Positions 15,840 to 22,995 of a stretch of DNA of 25,976 bases are shown piece after piece. Within the stretch, counting starts at the first letter, position 1. Every line of letters begins with the position of its first letter. Under the pieces are notes generated by a model. It made no database searches, was not told where the DNA came from, and worked only from the letters and a program-made list of their open reading frames with translations. Source of the DNA: JBCCWF01 sp038520475 (GTDB lineage Bacteria > Cyanobacteriota > Cyanobacteriia > CAKZMO01); assembly GCA_038520475.1 (NCBI GenBank), contig JBCBLF010000041.1, forward strand, positions 1 through 25,976. Direction: 5' to 3'. A program made the translations under genes and the position numbers.

Positions 15840-17143
15840 CCGTCGGTCAGGATGAGCTGCTTGGCAAAGGCGATCGCCCCTTGCGCATCACAAACATTGC
15901 CCTCAGCTTGAGACATCTCAATTTGAGACAGCAGTTTTCCAATTTGTGGTCCTGGCGATAGCTGCAGCTGCGTCATGAGTTCTCGTCCGGTTAATAGTGG
16001 TTGAGGATGAGCAACTGGGTCATTTGGGGTAAGAAATTTTTTAATCAGAGACGATAGGCTATCGATAGAGGTACCATAGGCAATCGTCAGCGCTGCAACT
16101 GCTGGAAACAGATCACCGAGTTCTTTGAAAAGGAAGAATTGTTCTCGCCTGGATAGGTGAGCGATTGCCCCAGAGGTAATCAACGGCATCTGTCGCAGGG
16201 CTAGTAATACAGATTGAATTTCTAGACGGCTACATTTGAGTCGTCGAAGTTCGGATTCAGCGCCGGATGGATCTGGGTCAACTAAACAAGCCAGCTTTGT
16301 GACTTTGAGCCAGCTGCGGCCTCCGCCAGTTGCATGCTGCTGATCTCGCGGCCATCGCAACAGCAGTTGCTTTAGCTCAGGCCAAATCGCAATCATCTGG
16401 TCAACTGCCCAGTCAATGGCCTGCACTTGCTTAACTGATAGGTCTGATGCATGCGGCAGCCAGACGTTGAGCAATTGATTTTCAAATATGTGAAACAGTT
16501 GTTGAGTCCCTGAGCCATAGGACAAAAGATAGCTTAGCTCATTGTAGATGCGTTCTGGGGCGACCTTTTGGAGAAGCGTGGCTAGCGTTTTAATCGTTCG
16601 ATTCGTTTCTGAATCGAGCTGAAAGTTAAGTTGCGCAGCTTGTCGGTAGGCTCTCAATAGTCGTAATGGATCTTCTTCAAGATTTTCAGCACTGATCATG
16701 CGAATCACCTGTTGCTGAAGATCGGTTTGCCCGCATAGAGGGTCGATTATGGTGTGAGTATGAGGGTGATAGGCGATCGCATTAATGGTGAAATCTCGTC
16801 GATGCAAATCTGTTTCTAAGCTGTCACCAACTTGCTGAGCAAAGTCAACGGTGACGTCATCAAACACAACCCGTGCAATTTGATGCTCCTGATCCAACAC
16901 CACAAACCCAGCCTGATAATGATGCGCGATCGCCTGCGCTGATTCGATCGCCCTAGAAGGCAATACGAAATCTAGATCCAGATGTGATGATGATCGCTGC
17001 AATAACCCATCACGAACGCTACCCCCAACCAAATAGGCTTTCTCCGGTAACCACTTGAGATCAAATGGCCAAGACTGTGGGGAGAGGGCTCGGGAGTGGT
17101 TGACGGGGTGAGCTAACGCATAGGACGCAGACGAAAGATTCAA
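15830..17143 (-). CDS. cca: CCA tRNA nucleotidyltransferase / poly(A) polymerase family
   Basis: A 437-residue class II nucleotidyltransferase. Motifs: LVGGSVRDGLL (residues 38-48), the metal-binding DLD (56-58) in SHLDLDFVLP, RRDFTINAIAY (115-125), then EEDPLRLLRAYRQAAQLNF (157-175) and PERIYNELSYLL in the neck region. The usual helical body and tail follow. The enzyme adds or repairs the 3' CCA end of tRNAs in the cytoplasm. Some bacteria split CC-adding and A-adding activities between two related proteins, so a CC- or A-adding role cannot be excluded. The first 30 residues are variable, and the start is not backed by a clear Shine-Dalgarno. Convergent with the SRPBCC gene. Confidence 0.87.
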   Translation of the reverse strand: MNLSSASYALAHPVNHSRALSPQSWPFDLKWLPEKAYLVGGSVRDGLLQRSSSHLDLDFVLPSRAIESAQAIAHHYQAGFVVLDQEHQIARVVFDDVTVDFAQQVGDSLETDLHRRDFTINAIAYHPHTHTIIDPLCGQTDLQQQVIRMISAENLEEDPLRLLRAYRQAAQLNFQLDSETNRTIKTLATLLQKVAPERIYNELSYLLSYGSGTQQLFHIFENQLLNVWLPHASDLSVKQVQAIDWAVDQMIAIWPELKQLLLRWPRDQQHATGGGRSWLKVTKLACLVDPDPSGAESELRRLKCSRLEIQSVLLALRQMPLITSGAIAHLSRREQFFLFKELGDLFPAVAALTIAYGTSIDSLSSLIKKFLTPNDPVAHPQPLLTGRELMTQLQLSPGPQIGKLLSQIEMSQAEGNVCDAQGAIAFAKQLILTDGES

Positions 17144-17834
17144 TGGCTTTTTTCTCTTAAATGTTTATTAATTTCCAGTGGGATAGAGAGATAAGACAGT
17201 CGTATTCAAACTGTATTCAAATATCAAAGTTGGAGCTGCCAATGACCACAGCTCTATGCCTCTACATCAGGACACGGGGGGAATAATCTCGATCCTGCCG
17301 TAGGGTGAAACCGTGGAGCTTCTGAACCTGTTCTCCTTTATTTTGACCAATATTCGGATGGATTGATCCGGACACCTCAATTCTTGTAACCATCGCCTTC
17401 AACTAGCCAAACCCCTAAATTGGTGAAATAGAATGAGCCAAACGAGTAATCACCTTATCATCAGCCTATCCGTTCTGTCAGATGAATTTCTATCCCTTGC
17501 AACGTTTATGAAGAAATGAGTGATTGGAGACTGTGCTGCAAGTCTCAGCTAATCATTCTTTTTCGAGGATATGATGCAGTGGTTTGTATCGCCGGTTTGA
17601 GCAGAGCTACAGTAAAGTGAGTGCTCGTCATTAATTGTTCGCAGGAAACCGTTTATTGAGAAGCAGCTCTTCGGTCGACATTGATGGACCAAACCCATAC
17701 AACAGATTGGGGTTGAAGACATTGCTCCAACGGGATCGGAGAGATAAGTGATAACAACCGCCTGTGCATTCTAGTGGCAGCACGAATACAATACAAAAAC
17801 CCTGACCCGACTAAGACATTTAATTCAGTTGTTC
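17144..17834 (+). other. Long intergenic region upstream of DUF2232-cobT
   Basis: About 690 bases between divergent genes. It holds a terminator-like hairpin (17518-17563). It also has a 14-codon ORF at 17242-17286 with GGAG six bases before its ATG (MTTALCLYIRTRGE), which may be a leader peptide or chance. I looked for cobalamin-riboswitch features, given the downstream cobT, and could not recognise them. No other gene is apparent. Confidence 0.45.
17518..17563 (+). terminator. Terminator-like hairpin upstream of DUF2232-cobT
   Basis: GAGTGATT (17518-17525) pairs with AATCATTC (17551-17558), and GAGACT (17527-17532) with AGTCTC (17541-17546), with a 1 x 4 internal loop and an 8-base apical loop. 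Five T follow (17559-17563). It reads as an intrinsic terminator on the plus strand, 272 bases before DUF2232. No gene upstream on this strand needs it, so it may end a small RNA or act as an attenuator. Confidence 0.5.
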
Positions 17835-18749
17835 ATGAGTGGTTCTACTAACGATCGTCAATTTGATGCGGCAGCGTCTGATTCGGATTATCCGTCGTCA
17901 GCTCAATCTGACTCCGACAGTCAGGCATCTACTGCGTCGATCGACAACGATGACCCATGGGCAGATACTGATGATGTGCTGAAAACACCTGTTTCGTTAA
18001 CTGAAGGACATACGACTTCAGGTGGAAATGCTGGGCGATCGCCCCACCCCATCAATCGCAAGCGAATTGCCCCTGATGGTCGCTCGATTCCTCTTGATTT
18101 GGTTGAAACAGCCTTTTTATCGAGCACTGCAAGCTTACTATGGCTGATTAGCTACTACCTCAGCATTGGCCCTTGGATGCGGATCTTCTTTCCCGCGCCT
18201 ATTGCACTGGTCTATCTTCGATGGGGGCAGCGCGCTGCATGGATGTCTGCCGTCGTGTCGTGTCTCCTGCTGTCTGTCTTAATGGGGCCTTATCTCAGTC
18301 TTCTATTTTTGGTTCCCTATGGCCTGCTAGGCGTGCAATTGGGCTTCTTGTGGCAGAGAAATACTCCTTGGTCTATTTCCATTGCGATCGGAACCATTGT
18401 TGCGACTCTCAGTTTTTTCTTTCGCGTTTGGCTACTGTCTGTCTTTATTGGCGAAGACCTATGGGTCTATCTCACTGGCCGCATCACCGACTTGATTGAA
18501 TGGCTACTGAATTTGCCTATTACAGAGTGGTTTGTCAATCTGTTGATGAGTTTGGGCTGGGTTGACCTAGGCATTCTTGGTCAACCCAGCATTGTTGCCG
18601 TTCAGGTCGTCACGATTTTAGCGGTTCTTCTAAGCGACATCGTGTATTTGTTTACCGTGCATCTGACGGTTTGGCTGATGTTTGAGCGATTGAAAACACC
18701 AATTCCTGCTCCTCCGAAGTGGGTTCAAGTTTTGCTTGAAGAGGAGTAG
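17835..18749 (+). CDS. DUF2232 multi-spanning membrane protein
   Basis: The ATG at 17835 (MSGSTNDRQF) is preferred over the in-frame TTG at 17829. The 304-residue product begins with about 90 polar, Ser/Asp-rich residues, then a hydrophobic domain of six or so helices, for example FLSSTASLLWLISYYL, WMSAVVSCLLLSVLMGPYLSLLFLVPYGLLG, SIAIGTIVATLSFFFRVWLLSVFI and VVTILAVLLSDIVYLFTVHLTVWLM. The pattern and the GPYLSLLF/GLLGVQLGFLW segment match the DUF2232 (YybS-like) family as I know it; no biochemical function is established. Its stop is 6 bases before the cobT start, and GAGGAG at 18741-18746 serves cobT, so the two are surely cotranscribed and probably translationally coupled. Confidence 0.8.
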   Translation: MSGSTNDRQFDAAASDSDYPSSAQSDSDSQASTASIDNDDPWADTDDVLKTPVSLTEGHTTSGGNAGRSPHPINRKRIAPDGRSIPLDLVETAFLSSTASLLWLISYYLSIGPWMRIFFPAPIALVYLRWGQRAAWMSAVVSCLLLSVLMGPYLSLLFLVPYGLLGVQLGFLWQRNTPWSISIAIGTIVATLSFFFRVWLLSVFIGEDLWVYLTGRITDLIEWLLNLPITEWFVNLLMSLGWVDLGILGQPSIVAVQVVTILAVLLSDIVYLFTVHLTVWLMFERLKTPIPAPPKWVQVLLEEE

Positions 18750-18755
18750 AAGTTC

Positions 18756-19886
18756 ATGATTCGCATTCATACGGAATCCTCTTGTGCGATTCCGTGGCTC
18801 CATGCTGCGAAGGGCTTACGCCCGCTATTCGTATGTGTGTTGGGATTTACTGAAACGGGACTTATTCCTGGTATTTCGGCAGCTGGTGCTACACCCGCCG
18901 ATCGCCAATACACTGCGATCGCCGATGCTGAATTTCTCTACAACGGTCCGGCTACTCATCCTAAACATCCTCTGCCGCCCCTTCATGCTGGCGCGTCTCC
19001 TGTGTTCATTTCTAGAGCTGTGACGACTGGTCAACAGATTCCCGTCCAGTTGTTTAATGCTGGATTGCCTCATCCTCCACCGGTGCCATGTATTGATTTG
19101 AATGGACAGCCAGCTCGTTGTTTGACCCGTGGATGTGCGATGGATCGCTCCGTGGTTCAGCAACTATTCCAGGCAGGACTAGAGTGGGGCGATCGCCTGG
19201 GAAGACGCCATCAACAGAGCTATCTTATTCTGGGTGAATGCGTTGTTGGAGGCACAACGACCGCATTCGCTGTGCTCAGTGCACTCGGATGGGCAGTCAA
19301 TGGCATGGTGAATAGCAGTCATCCAACGTGTAATCATCAGCAAAAACAAGATGTTGTTGCAAAGGGTCTGGACCATCTACGCACGATTCAAGCACTCGAT
19401 GATTTGCCCAGTGATCCACTGCACCTTGTTGCTGGAGTGGGTGATCCGGTGCAGGTCGCGATCGCTGGAATGCTGCTGGCAGCGAGCCGCTGGTGTCGGG
19501 TGATGCTGGCAGGGGGAACGCAGATGTTAGCTATCTACGCCCTTGCATCAGCGCTCGCCGATACCCATGCCATCCGATGGGAACCGGATCAGGTCATTGT
19601 AGGCACGACACGCTGGGTTGCAGATGACCCGACGGGTAATACGATTGGACTTGCGGCCCTACTCCGGTGTCCACTCGTATCAACTCAGCTCAGTTTTGCC
19701 CATTCTCGGTATCCCGCACTGAGAGCCTATGAGCAGGGCTTTGTCAAAGAAGGGGTTGGTGCGGGCGGCTGTGCGATCGCTGCGGAGCTGTATCAGAATT
19801 GGAATCAACACACCTTACTGCGAGCGATTGAGGCGATCGCTGAGGCTCATCGTCATGCTGGTTCTTTAAAGGAGAGTGGCCCATGA
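18756..19886 (+). CDS. cobT: Nicotinate-nucleotide:base phosphoribosyltransferase, TIGR00303 (CobT) type
   Basis: A 376-residue protein of the cyanobacterial/archaeal CobT-like branch. Recognisable segments are NAGLPHPPPVPCIDLNGQPARC, YLILGECVVGGTTTAFAVLSALG, VNSSHPTCNHQQKQDVV, LVAGVGDPVQVAIAGMLLAAS, VMLAGGTQMLAIYAL and near the C-terminus VKEGVGAGGCAIAA, whose Glu (about 332) matches the catalytic base of classical CobT. The reaction makes an alpha-ribotide of the lower base from nicotinate mononucleotide for the nucleotide loop of cobamides. Cyanobacteria typically make pseudocobalamin with adenine as lower base, so adenine may be the acceptor; that is inference. The start ATG has GAGGAG overlapping the previous stop. 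Residues 1-60 are less conserved. Confidence 0.85.
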   Translation: MIRIHTESSCAIPWLHAAKGLRPLFVCVLGFTETGLIPGISAAGATPADRQYTAIADAEFLYNGPATHPKHPLPPLHAGASPVFISRAVTTGQQIPVQLFNAGLPHPPPVPCIDLNGQPARCLTRGCAMDRSVVQQLFQAGLEWGDRLGRRHQQSYLILGECVVGGTTTAFAVLSALGWAVNGMVNSSHPTCNHQQKQDVVAKGLDHLRTIQALDDLPSDPLHLVAGVGDPVQVAIAGMLLAASRWCRVMLAGGTQMLAIYALASALADTHAIRWEPDQVIVGTTRWVADDPTGNTIGLAALLRCPLVSTQLSFAHSRYPALRAYEQGFVKEGVGAGGCAIAAELYQNWNQHTLLRAIEAIAEAHRHAGSLKESGP

Positions 19887-19958
19887 GGAGCGGTTCTTTG
19901 TGTCATACCGTTTCTCTAAAACACAGCAACAAATAACGTCAGCTTTCTCCCTCTAGGA

Positions 19959-20010
19959 GACGCCGGCTTCGACTCCGCTCAGCCGGCTGAGCGGAGTCGA
20001 AGCCGGCGTC
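19959..20010. repeat. Perfect 52-bp palindrome
   Basis: Two 26-bp arms are exact reverse complements with no spacer. The left arm begins GACGCCGGCTTCGACTCC and the centre is CAGCCGGCTG. It lies 72 bases after the cobT stop and could end that transcript, but has no T-run. GC-rich palindromes carrying CTTCGACTCCGCTCAGC are a repeat style I associate with dispersed bacterial intergenic elements. Confidence 0.8.
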
Positions 20011-20090
20011 GTTCCCTGGGCAAAGTCGTTGGCGCAGCCTCTCTTGAAGAGACAAGGAACATGTATAGCGCTACGCGCTAAATTAAATCC

Positions 20091-20139
20091 ATTTATTTTC
20101 AGGAAAGCCTCGCGTCGCGAGGCTTTCCTGAAAATAAAT
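20091..20139. repeat. 49-bp palindrome with 24-bp arms
   Basis: The left arm (20091-20114) begins ATTTATTTTCAGGAAAGCCT and ends CGCG; the right arm (20116-20139) is its exact reverse complement, with one T between. The GC-rich core with A/T-rich outer ends would give a terminator-like RNA in either direction (ATAAAT outside). Confidence 0.8.
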
Positions 20140-20190
20140 GTTCTAACCTATTTGCGGATTGCCATATAGCAGGATTTTAGAGAGTTGATA

Positions 20191-20292
20191 TAAAGCTGAC
20201 GCAGTTGAACATTTTTTCGCAGACGCAGCCCGCGAAAAACATTCTGAATATCCAGAACGCCAGGTGAAATGTGGATGAAATACGTAGGGCCT
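20191..20292. mobile_element. MITE-like element, copy 3 (degenerate)
   Basis: Related to the elements at 1902 and 4087. It shares CTGACGCAGTTGAACATTTTTTCGC and CAGCCCGCGAAAAACATTCT in spread-out form, and ends in GAAATACGTAGGGCCT, a decayed version of GAAATGCGTAAGTCCT. About 10 extra bases near the right end look like a small duplication (GTGAAATGTGG / GATGAAATACG). Both ends have lost part of the terminal repeat, so it is older than the other copies. Confidence 0.55.
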
Positions 20293-20370
20293 GATCTATT
20301 GCTTCATGGATTTGACAGTATGGATTTGAGAAGGTTACTAAGTCGGATGTTCGAGCTGGAATGGCTAAAC

Positions 20371-20943
20371 CTATATTTTCGAGGTTTGGAGAAGATCAGC
20401 CACGTTGGACACTTCGTATTTGTGCGCATAGGTCTGCAACATACCGCTGATCTGCGAAAGGAATTCATCTTTCTTGTCTTCTTTTTGAATCGCGTGACGT
20501 TCTGGGAAGAACTCTGGACGATCAAGACTACGATTGATGGCTTCATCCACCTTCGCAGCAATTAAACCCTGTAAATCTTCTTGGGCTCGACTCCGTTGAT
20601 ATTCGGCTCCTTCCTCAGTTGTTGCATAGAGGGGAGGAAGTCGATTTAAGGCATAGGCTGCAATATCTCCCAAGTCTAGGGTGACGTCATTATTAGCCTC
20701 AATTTCAGAAACTCGGGCGATCGCCTCGGTCAATACAAGCTCTTCCATTACATTGATAAATTGCTTACGAGGAACGGCAACCACCTCGCCCGTTAGCAAC
20801 GCCCCCATCAAGCGATCGAGGGACATGTATTCTTCGATAGATAGTTCGGATGCAGTGTCGCAAATTCGGCCGACTTCAGCTTCCATGGCTGGCGTCAGAT
20901 AGCCATCACCCAGTGCCTGTTCAACAATTCTTTCAATACTCAT
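20371..20943 (-). CDS. ComFB-family protein
   Basis: A 190-residue soluble protein. Residues 61-112 carry the ComFB family signature: QFINVMEELVLTEAIARVSE, then LDLGDIAAYALNRLPPLYATTEEG. An N-terminal helical region (SIEEYMSLDRLMGALLTGEV) and a charged C-terminal tail with a helix (QISGMLQTYAHKYEV) flank it. ComFB was named from the Bacillus comF operon; recent work, as I recall, reports cyanobacterial and other members as cyclic di-nucleotide receptors, so a signalling role in motility or competence is plausible. The ATG at 20943 follows GGAG with a 7-base spacer. It lies downstream of the M23 peptidase gene on the same strand with 141 bases between. Confidence 0.87.
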   Translation of the reverse strand: MSIERIVEQALGDGYLTPAMEAEVGRICDTASELSIEEYMSLDRLMGALLTGEVVAVPRKQFINVMEELVLTEAIARVSEIEANNDVTLDLGDIAAYALNRLPPLYATTEEGAEYQRSRAQEDLQGLIAAKVDEAINRSLDRPEFFPERHAIQKEDKKDEFLSQISGMLQTYAHKYEVSNVADLLQTSKI

Positions 20944-21084
20944 GCTTATGCTCCACGGCGCTTCCTAATTAGACATGAAGCGGCTTTCTGCCGTCTGGGC
21001 CTAGTGTGCCCAGGATTGTTAGGATGTCACCGTGAACAAACACAAACCCGTGTTTTCTCGATGTGGATGCCATAGTGGAGGATA

Positions 21085-21966
21085 TTAATCAATGCCTTCA
21101 AATCTCCAGGGAACCGGATCGACAGCTTGACCATTGACATAGAGTCCCCAATGGAGATGTGGCCCGGTTGAACTGCCCGTCGAACCGACGGCTCCAATGG
21201 TTTGACCAGCCTGAACAAAATCTCCTTCTTGAACGTCGATGCGGCTCAGGTGAATGAAAATACTGAGAACCCCCTGTCCATGATCCATGCCAACGGTGTT
21301 GCCATGAACTCGGAATCCTTGAGATTCGTAACCGATGAGTTCGATACGGCCTGCTGCGGGGGCAACGACAGGTGTGCCGGTGCTAGTCGCATAATCGACG
21401 CCTCTGTGGTAGTAATTTTCTGCAAAAACTCCGTTGTAATAGCGCTGCACTCCGAAGATTGTACTGACTCGACCGGATGTGGGCCGAAGAAAAGCACCAT
21501 TCCAAAATCGTTCTGGACTCACAATTTGTTTAAATGCTTGCACCCGTGACCGTTCAATCTCCGTTAGGCTAGAGCCGCCGCCTCGAAGCGTAATCCGTTG
21601 AGTTGGAAATGAGCGATCGCGCAGCCATATTGCGAGATTTCGAGTCTCATCGTCATCACTAACCTGGACGGTGACTTGACCCGGTGAATCCAGTGGTGTG
21701 GTGGGTAGTAGTGCACGATAGGTCTGGTTTCCTGTAGAAAAGACTGGATAACGTCGCTGATTTGCTACCACTGAAAGATTGTCGGGATTTGTCGTGTCGC
21801 TTTGAATGACAACGGAGACGGTATCGCCCAATTGAGGATCGGTTGGCGATAGCTGTACGTCAAGGGCCTGAGCGATGCCAGCAGAGGTTGCTCCTAAAAC
21901 TGAACAGAGAGCGATCGCGCATCGTGTCAGAAACGAGTGCTGCATGGGAGAGTTAGCAAGAACCAT
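21085..21966 (-). CDS. M23-family metallopeptidase (LytM/NlpD type), exported
   Basis: A 293-residue protein with a Sec-type signal (hydrophobic FLTRCAIALCSVLGATSAG, likely cleavage after AQA near residue 34). A beta-rich N-terminal region (VQLSPTDPQLGDTVSVVIQ...) precedes the M23 domain from about residue 160. Zinc ligands are visible: YHRGVD (H187, D191) and TGPHLHWG (H272), with the catalytic-type IHLS histidine at 239. It should be an active peptidoglycan endopeptidase in the periplasm. ATG 21966 and ATG 21945 (MQHSFLTR) are both possible starts; the second gives a more usual signal peptide. Upstream of comFB on the same strand, so cotranscription is possible. Confidence 0.9.
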   Translation of the reverse strand: MVLANSPMQHSFLTRCAIALCSVLGATSAGIAQALDVQLSPTDPQLGDTVSVVIQSDTTNPDNLSVVANQRRYPVFSTGNQTYRALLPTTPLDSPGQVTVQVSDDDETRNLAIWLRDRSFPTQRITLRGGGSSLTEIERSRVQAFKQIVSPERFWNGAFLRPTSGRVSTIFGVQRYYNGVFAENYYHRGVDYATSTGTPVVAPAAGRIELIGYESQGFRVHGNTVGMDHGQGVLSIFIHLSRIDVQEGDFVQAGQTIGAVGSTGSSTGPHLHWGLYVNGQAVDPVPWRFEGID

Positions 21967-22083
21967 AGACGTTTGCGAGTAAGGGCATGATTCGTAATGT
22001 TACACACCTGGCTTGGCCAGATCGGAACATTGCGTCAAATTCTACAAGAAAACTCATTTAAGTCATGTGTGAGTGTGTTACGA

Positions 22084-22179
22084 GATATAGCAGGCTTGAT
22101 TGTGATGACGGCATTTCTGTAGGCGCGCTGAGCGCCTACAAAAGTGTGCCTAATCATTGTTAGATAGATATAGCAAGCC
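22084..22179. repeat. Hairpin bracketed by short direct repeats
   Basis: GATATAGCAGGCT (22084-22096) and GATATAGCAAGCC (22167-22179) form an imperfect direct repeat around a stem-loop: TGTAGGCGC (22118-22126) / GCGCCTACA (22132-22140), loop GCTGA. The string ATATAGCAGG also occurs at 20164-20173 next to other palindromes. It may be a small dispersed repeat unit. It lies between the divergent M23 and GT2 genes. Confidence 0.45.
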
Positions 22180-22200
22180 AGCAGTGACAACCGGGATCGT

Positions 22201-22995
22201 GTGATGTCGATGGTGCATAGTGTGAACGCTAATGATGTGATGGTCGTTATTCCGGTGCGAAATGAGGAGGCAGCTATTGGAGCGGTGATAGCAGACCTTC
22301 ATCGTCGAGGAATTTACCACGTTCGAGTGGTCGATAATGGCAGTGTCGATCGAAGTGCAAGTCGGGCGATCGCCGCTGGAGCGGAGGTTGTTTCAGAGCC
22401 CAAAGCTGGATATGGTCAAGCCTGTTGGACTGGATTGCAGAACATCCCAGCTCACATTGAGTGGGTGTTTTTTTGCGATGGGGACGGTAGTGACGACCTG
22501 TCCTGTGTATCCGAATTTCTGTATGGGCGTTTGTCGACTGACTTTATTTTGGGCAATCGTCGCGCTAGCCTTTCTGGCCGAAAGGCTATGACTCCGGTTC
22601 AAAATTTTGGCAATGCGCTTGCGACAACGCTGATTGCCTGGGGATGGGGCTATCGCTATCACGATTTAGGCCCACTTCGATTGATTCGGCGCTCTGCATT
22701 AGACGCTATTCAAATGCGCGATCGCGGGTTTGGCTGGACCGTTGAAATGCAAGTTCGTGCGGTTGAGTTGGGGTTGACCATTCGCGAAATTCCGGTTAAC
22801 TATCGGCCCCGGCAAGGCGGGCGTTCCAAAATCTCAGGCACGTTGAAAGGGAGTATTCAGGCTGGAGTTATTATTTTGACAACCCTTGGGAAACTGTATC
22901 GACGGAGGTTGTTCTCATCATCGATGCGTAAATCTCTCAAGTCTTATCGTGTTGTATCATCTCGGGTCTCGTCTTCGCTTTCGTCCCACCGATGA
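22201..22995 (+). CDS. Family 2 glycosyltransferase (polyprenyl-phosphate sugar transferase type)
   Basis: A 264-residue GT-A protein. Motifs: VVIPVRNEEAAIGAVI (about 15-30), VVDNGSVDRS (43-52), KAGYGQACWTGL (68-79), the metal-binding DGDGSDD (93-99), GNRRAS, and YHDLGPLRLIRRSAL then WTVEMQVRAVELGL and NYRPRQGGRSKISG. This resembles dolichyl/undecaprenyl-phosphate mannosyl- or glucosyltransferase-like enzymes that load a sugar onto a lipid carrier at the inner membrane face. It has no obvious membrane helix, apart from a weakly hydrophobic GVIILTTLGKLY. The start is ambiguous (GTG 22201, ATG 22204 or ATG 22210). Its stop overlaps the next gene's start as ATGA, so the pair is coupled. Confidence 0.87.
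   Translation: MMSMVHSVNANDVMVVIPVRNEEAAIGAVIADLHRRGIYHVRVVDNGSVDRSASRAIAAGAEVVSEPKAGYGQACWTGLQNIPAHIEWVFFCDGDGSDDLSCVSEFLYGRLSTDFILGNRRASLSGRKAMTPVQNFGNALATTLIAWGWGYRYHDLGPLRLIRRSALDAIQMRDRGFGWTVEMQVRAVELGLTIREIPVNYRPRQGGRSKISGTLKGSIQAGVIILTTLGKLYRRRLFSSSMRKSLKSYRVVSSRVSSSLSSHR

Larger units (their letters stand above)
19887..20370. other. Hairpin-rich intergenic region after cobT
   Basis: 484 bases between cobT and the convergent comFB gene, without a credible gene. It packs a 52-bp perfect palindrome (19959-20010), a short dyad TAGCG-CTACG-CGCTA (20066-20080), a 49-bp palindrome (20091-20139) and a degenerate MITE copy (20191-20292). This clustering of repeats suggests a tolerated insertion zone between convergent genes. 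Confidence 0.6.

Noticed and set aside
17144..17834. Cobalamin riboswitch upstream of cobT
   Set aside because: Looked for the B12-box and conserved core strings; none recognisable, so only the hairpin is reported.
20269..20565. Plus-strand 98-residue open frame
   Set aside because: Runs antisense to comFB and starts inside the MITE copy; no homology-like features.
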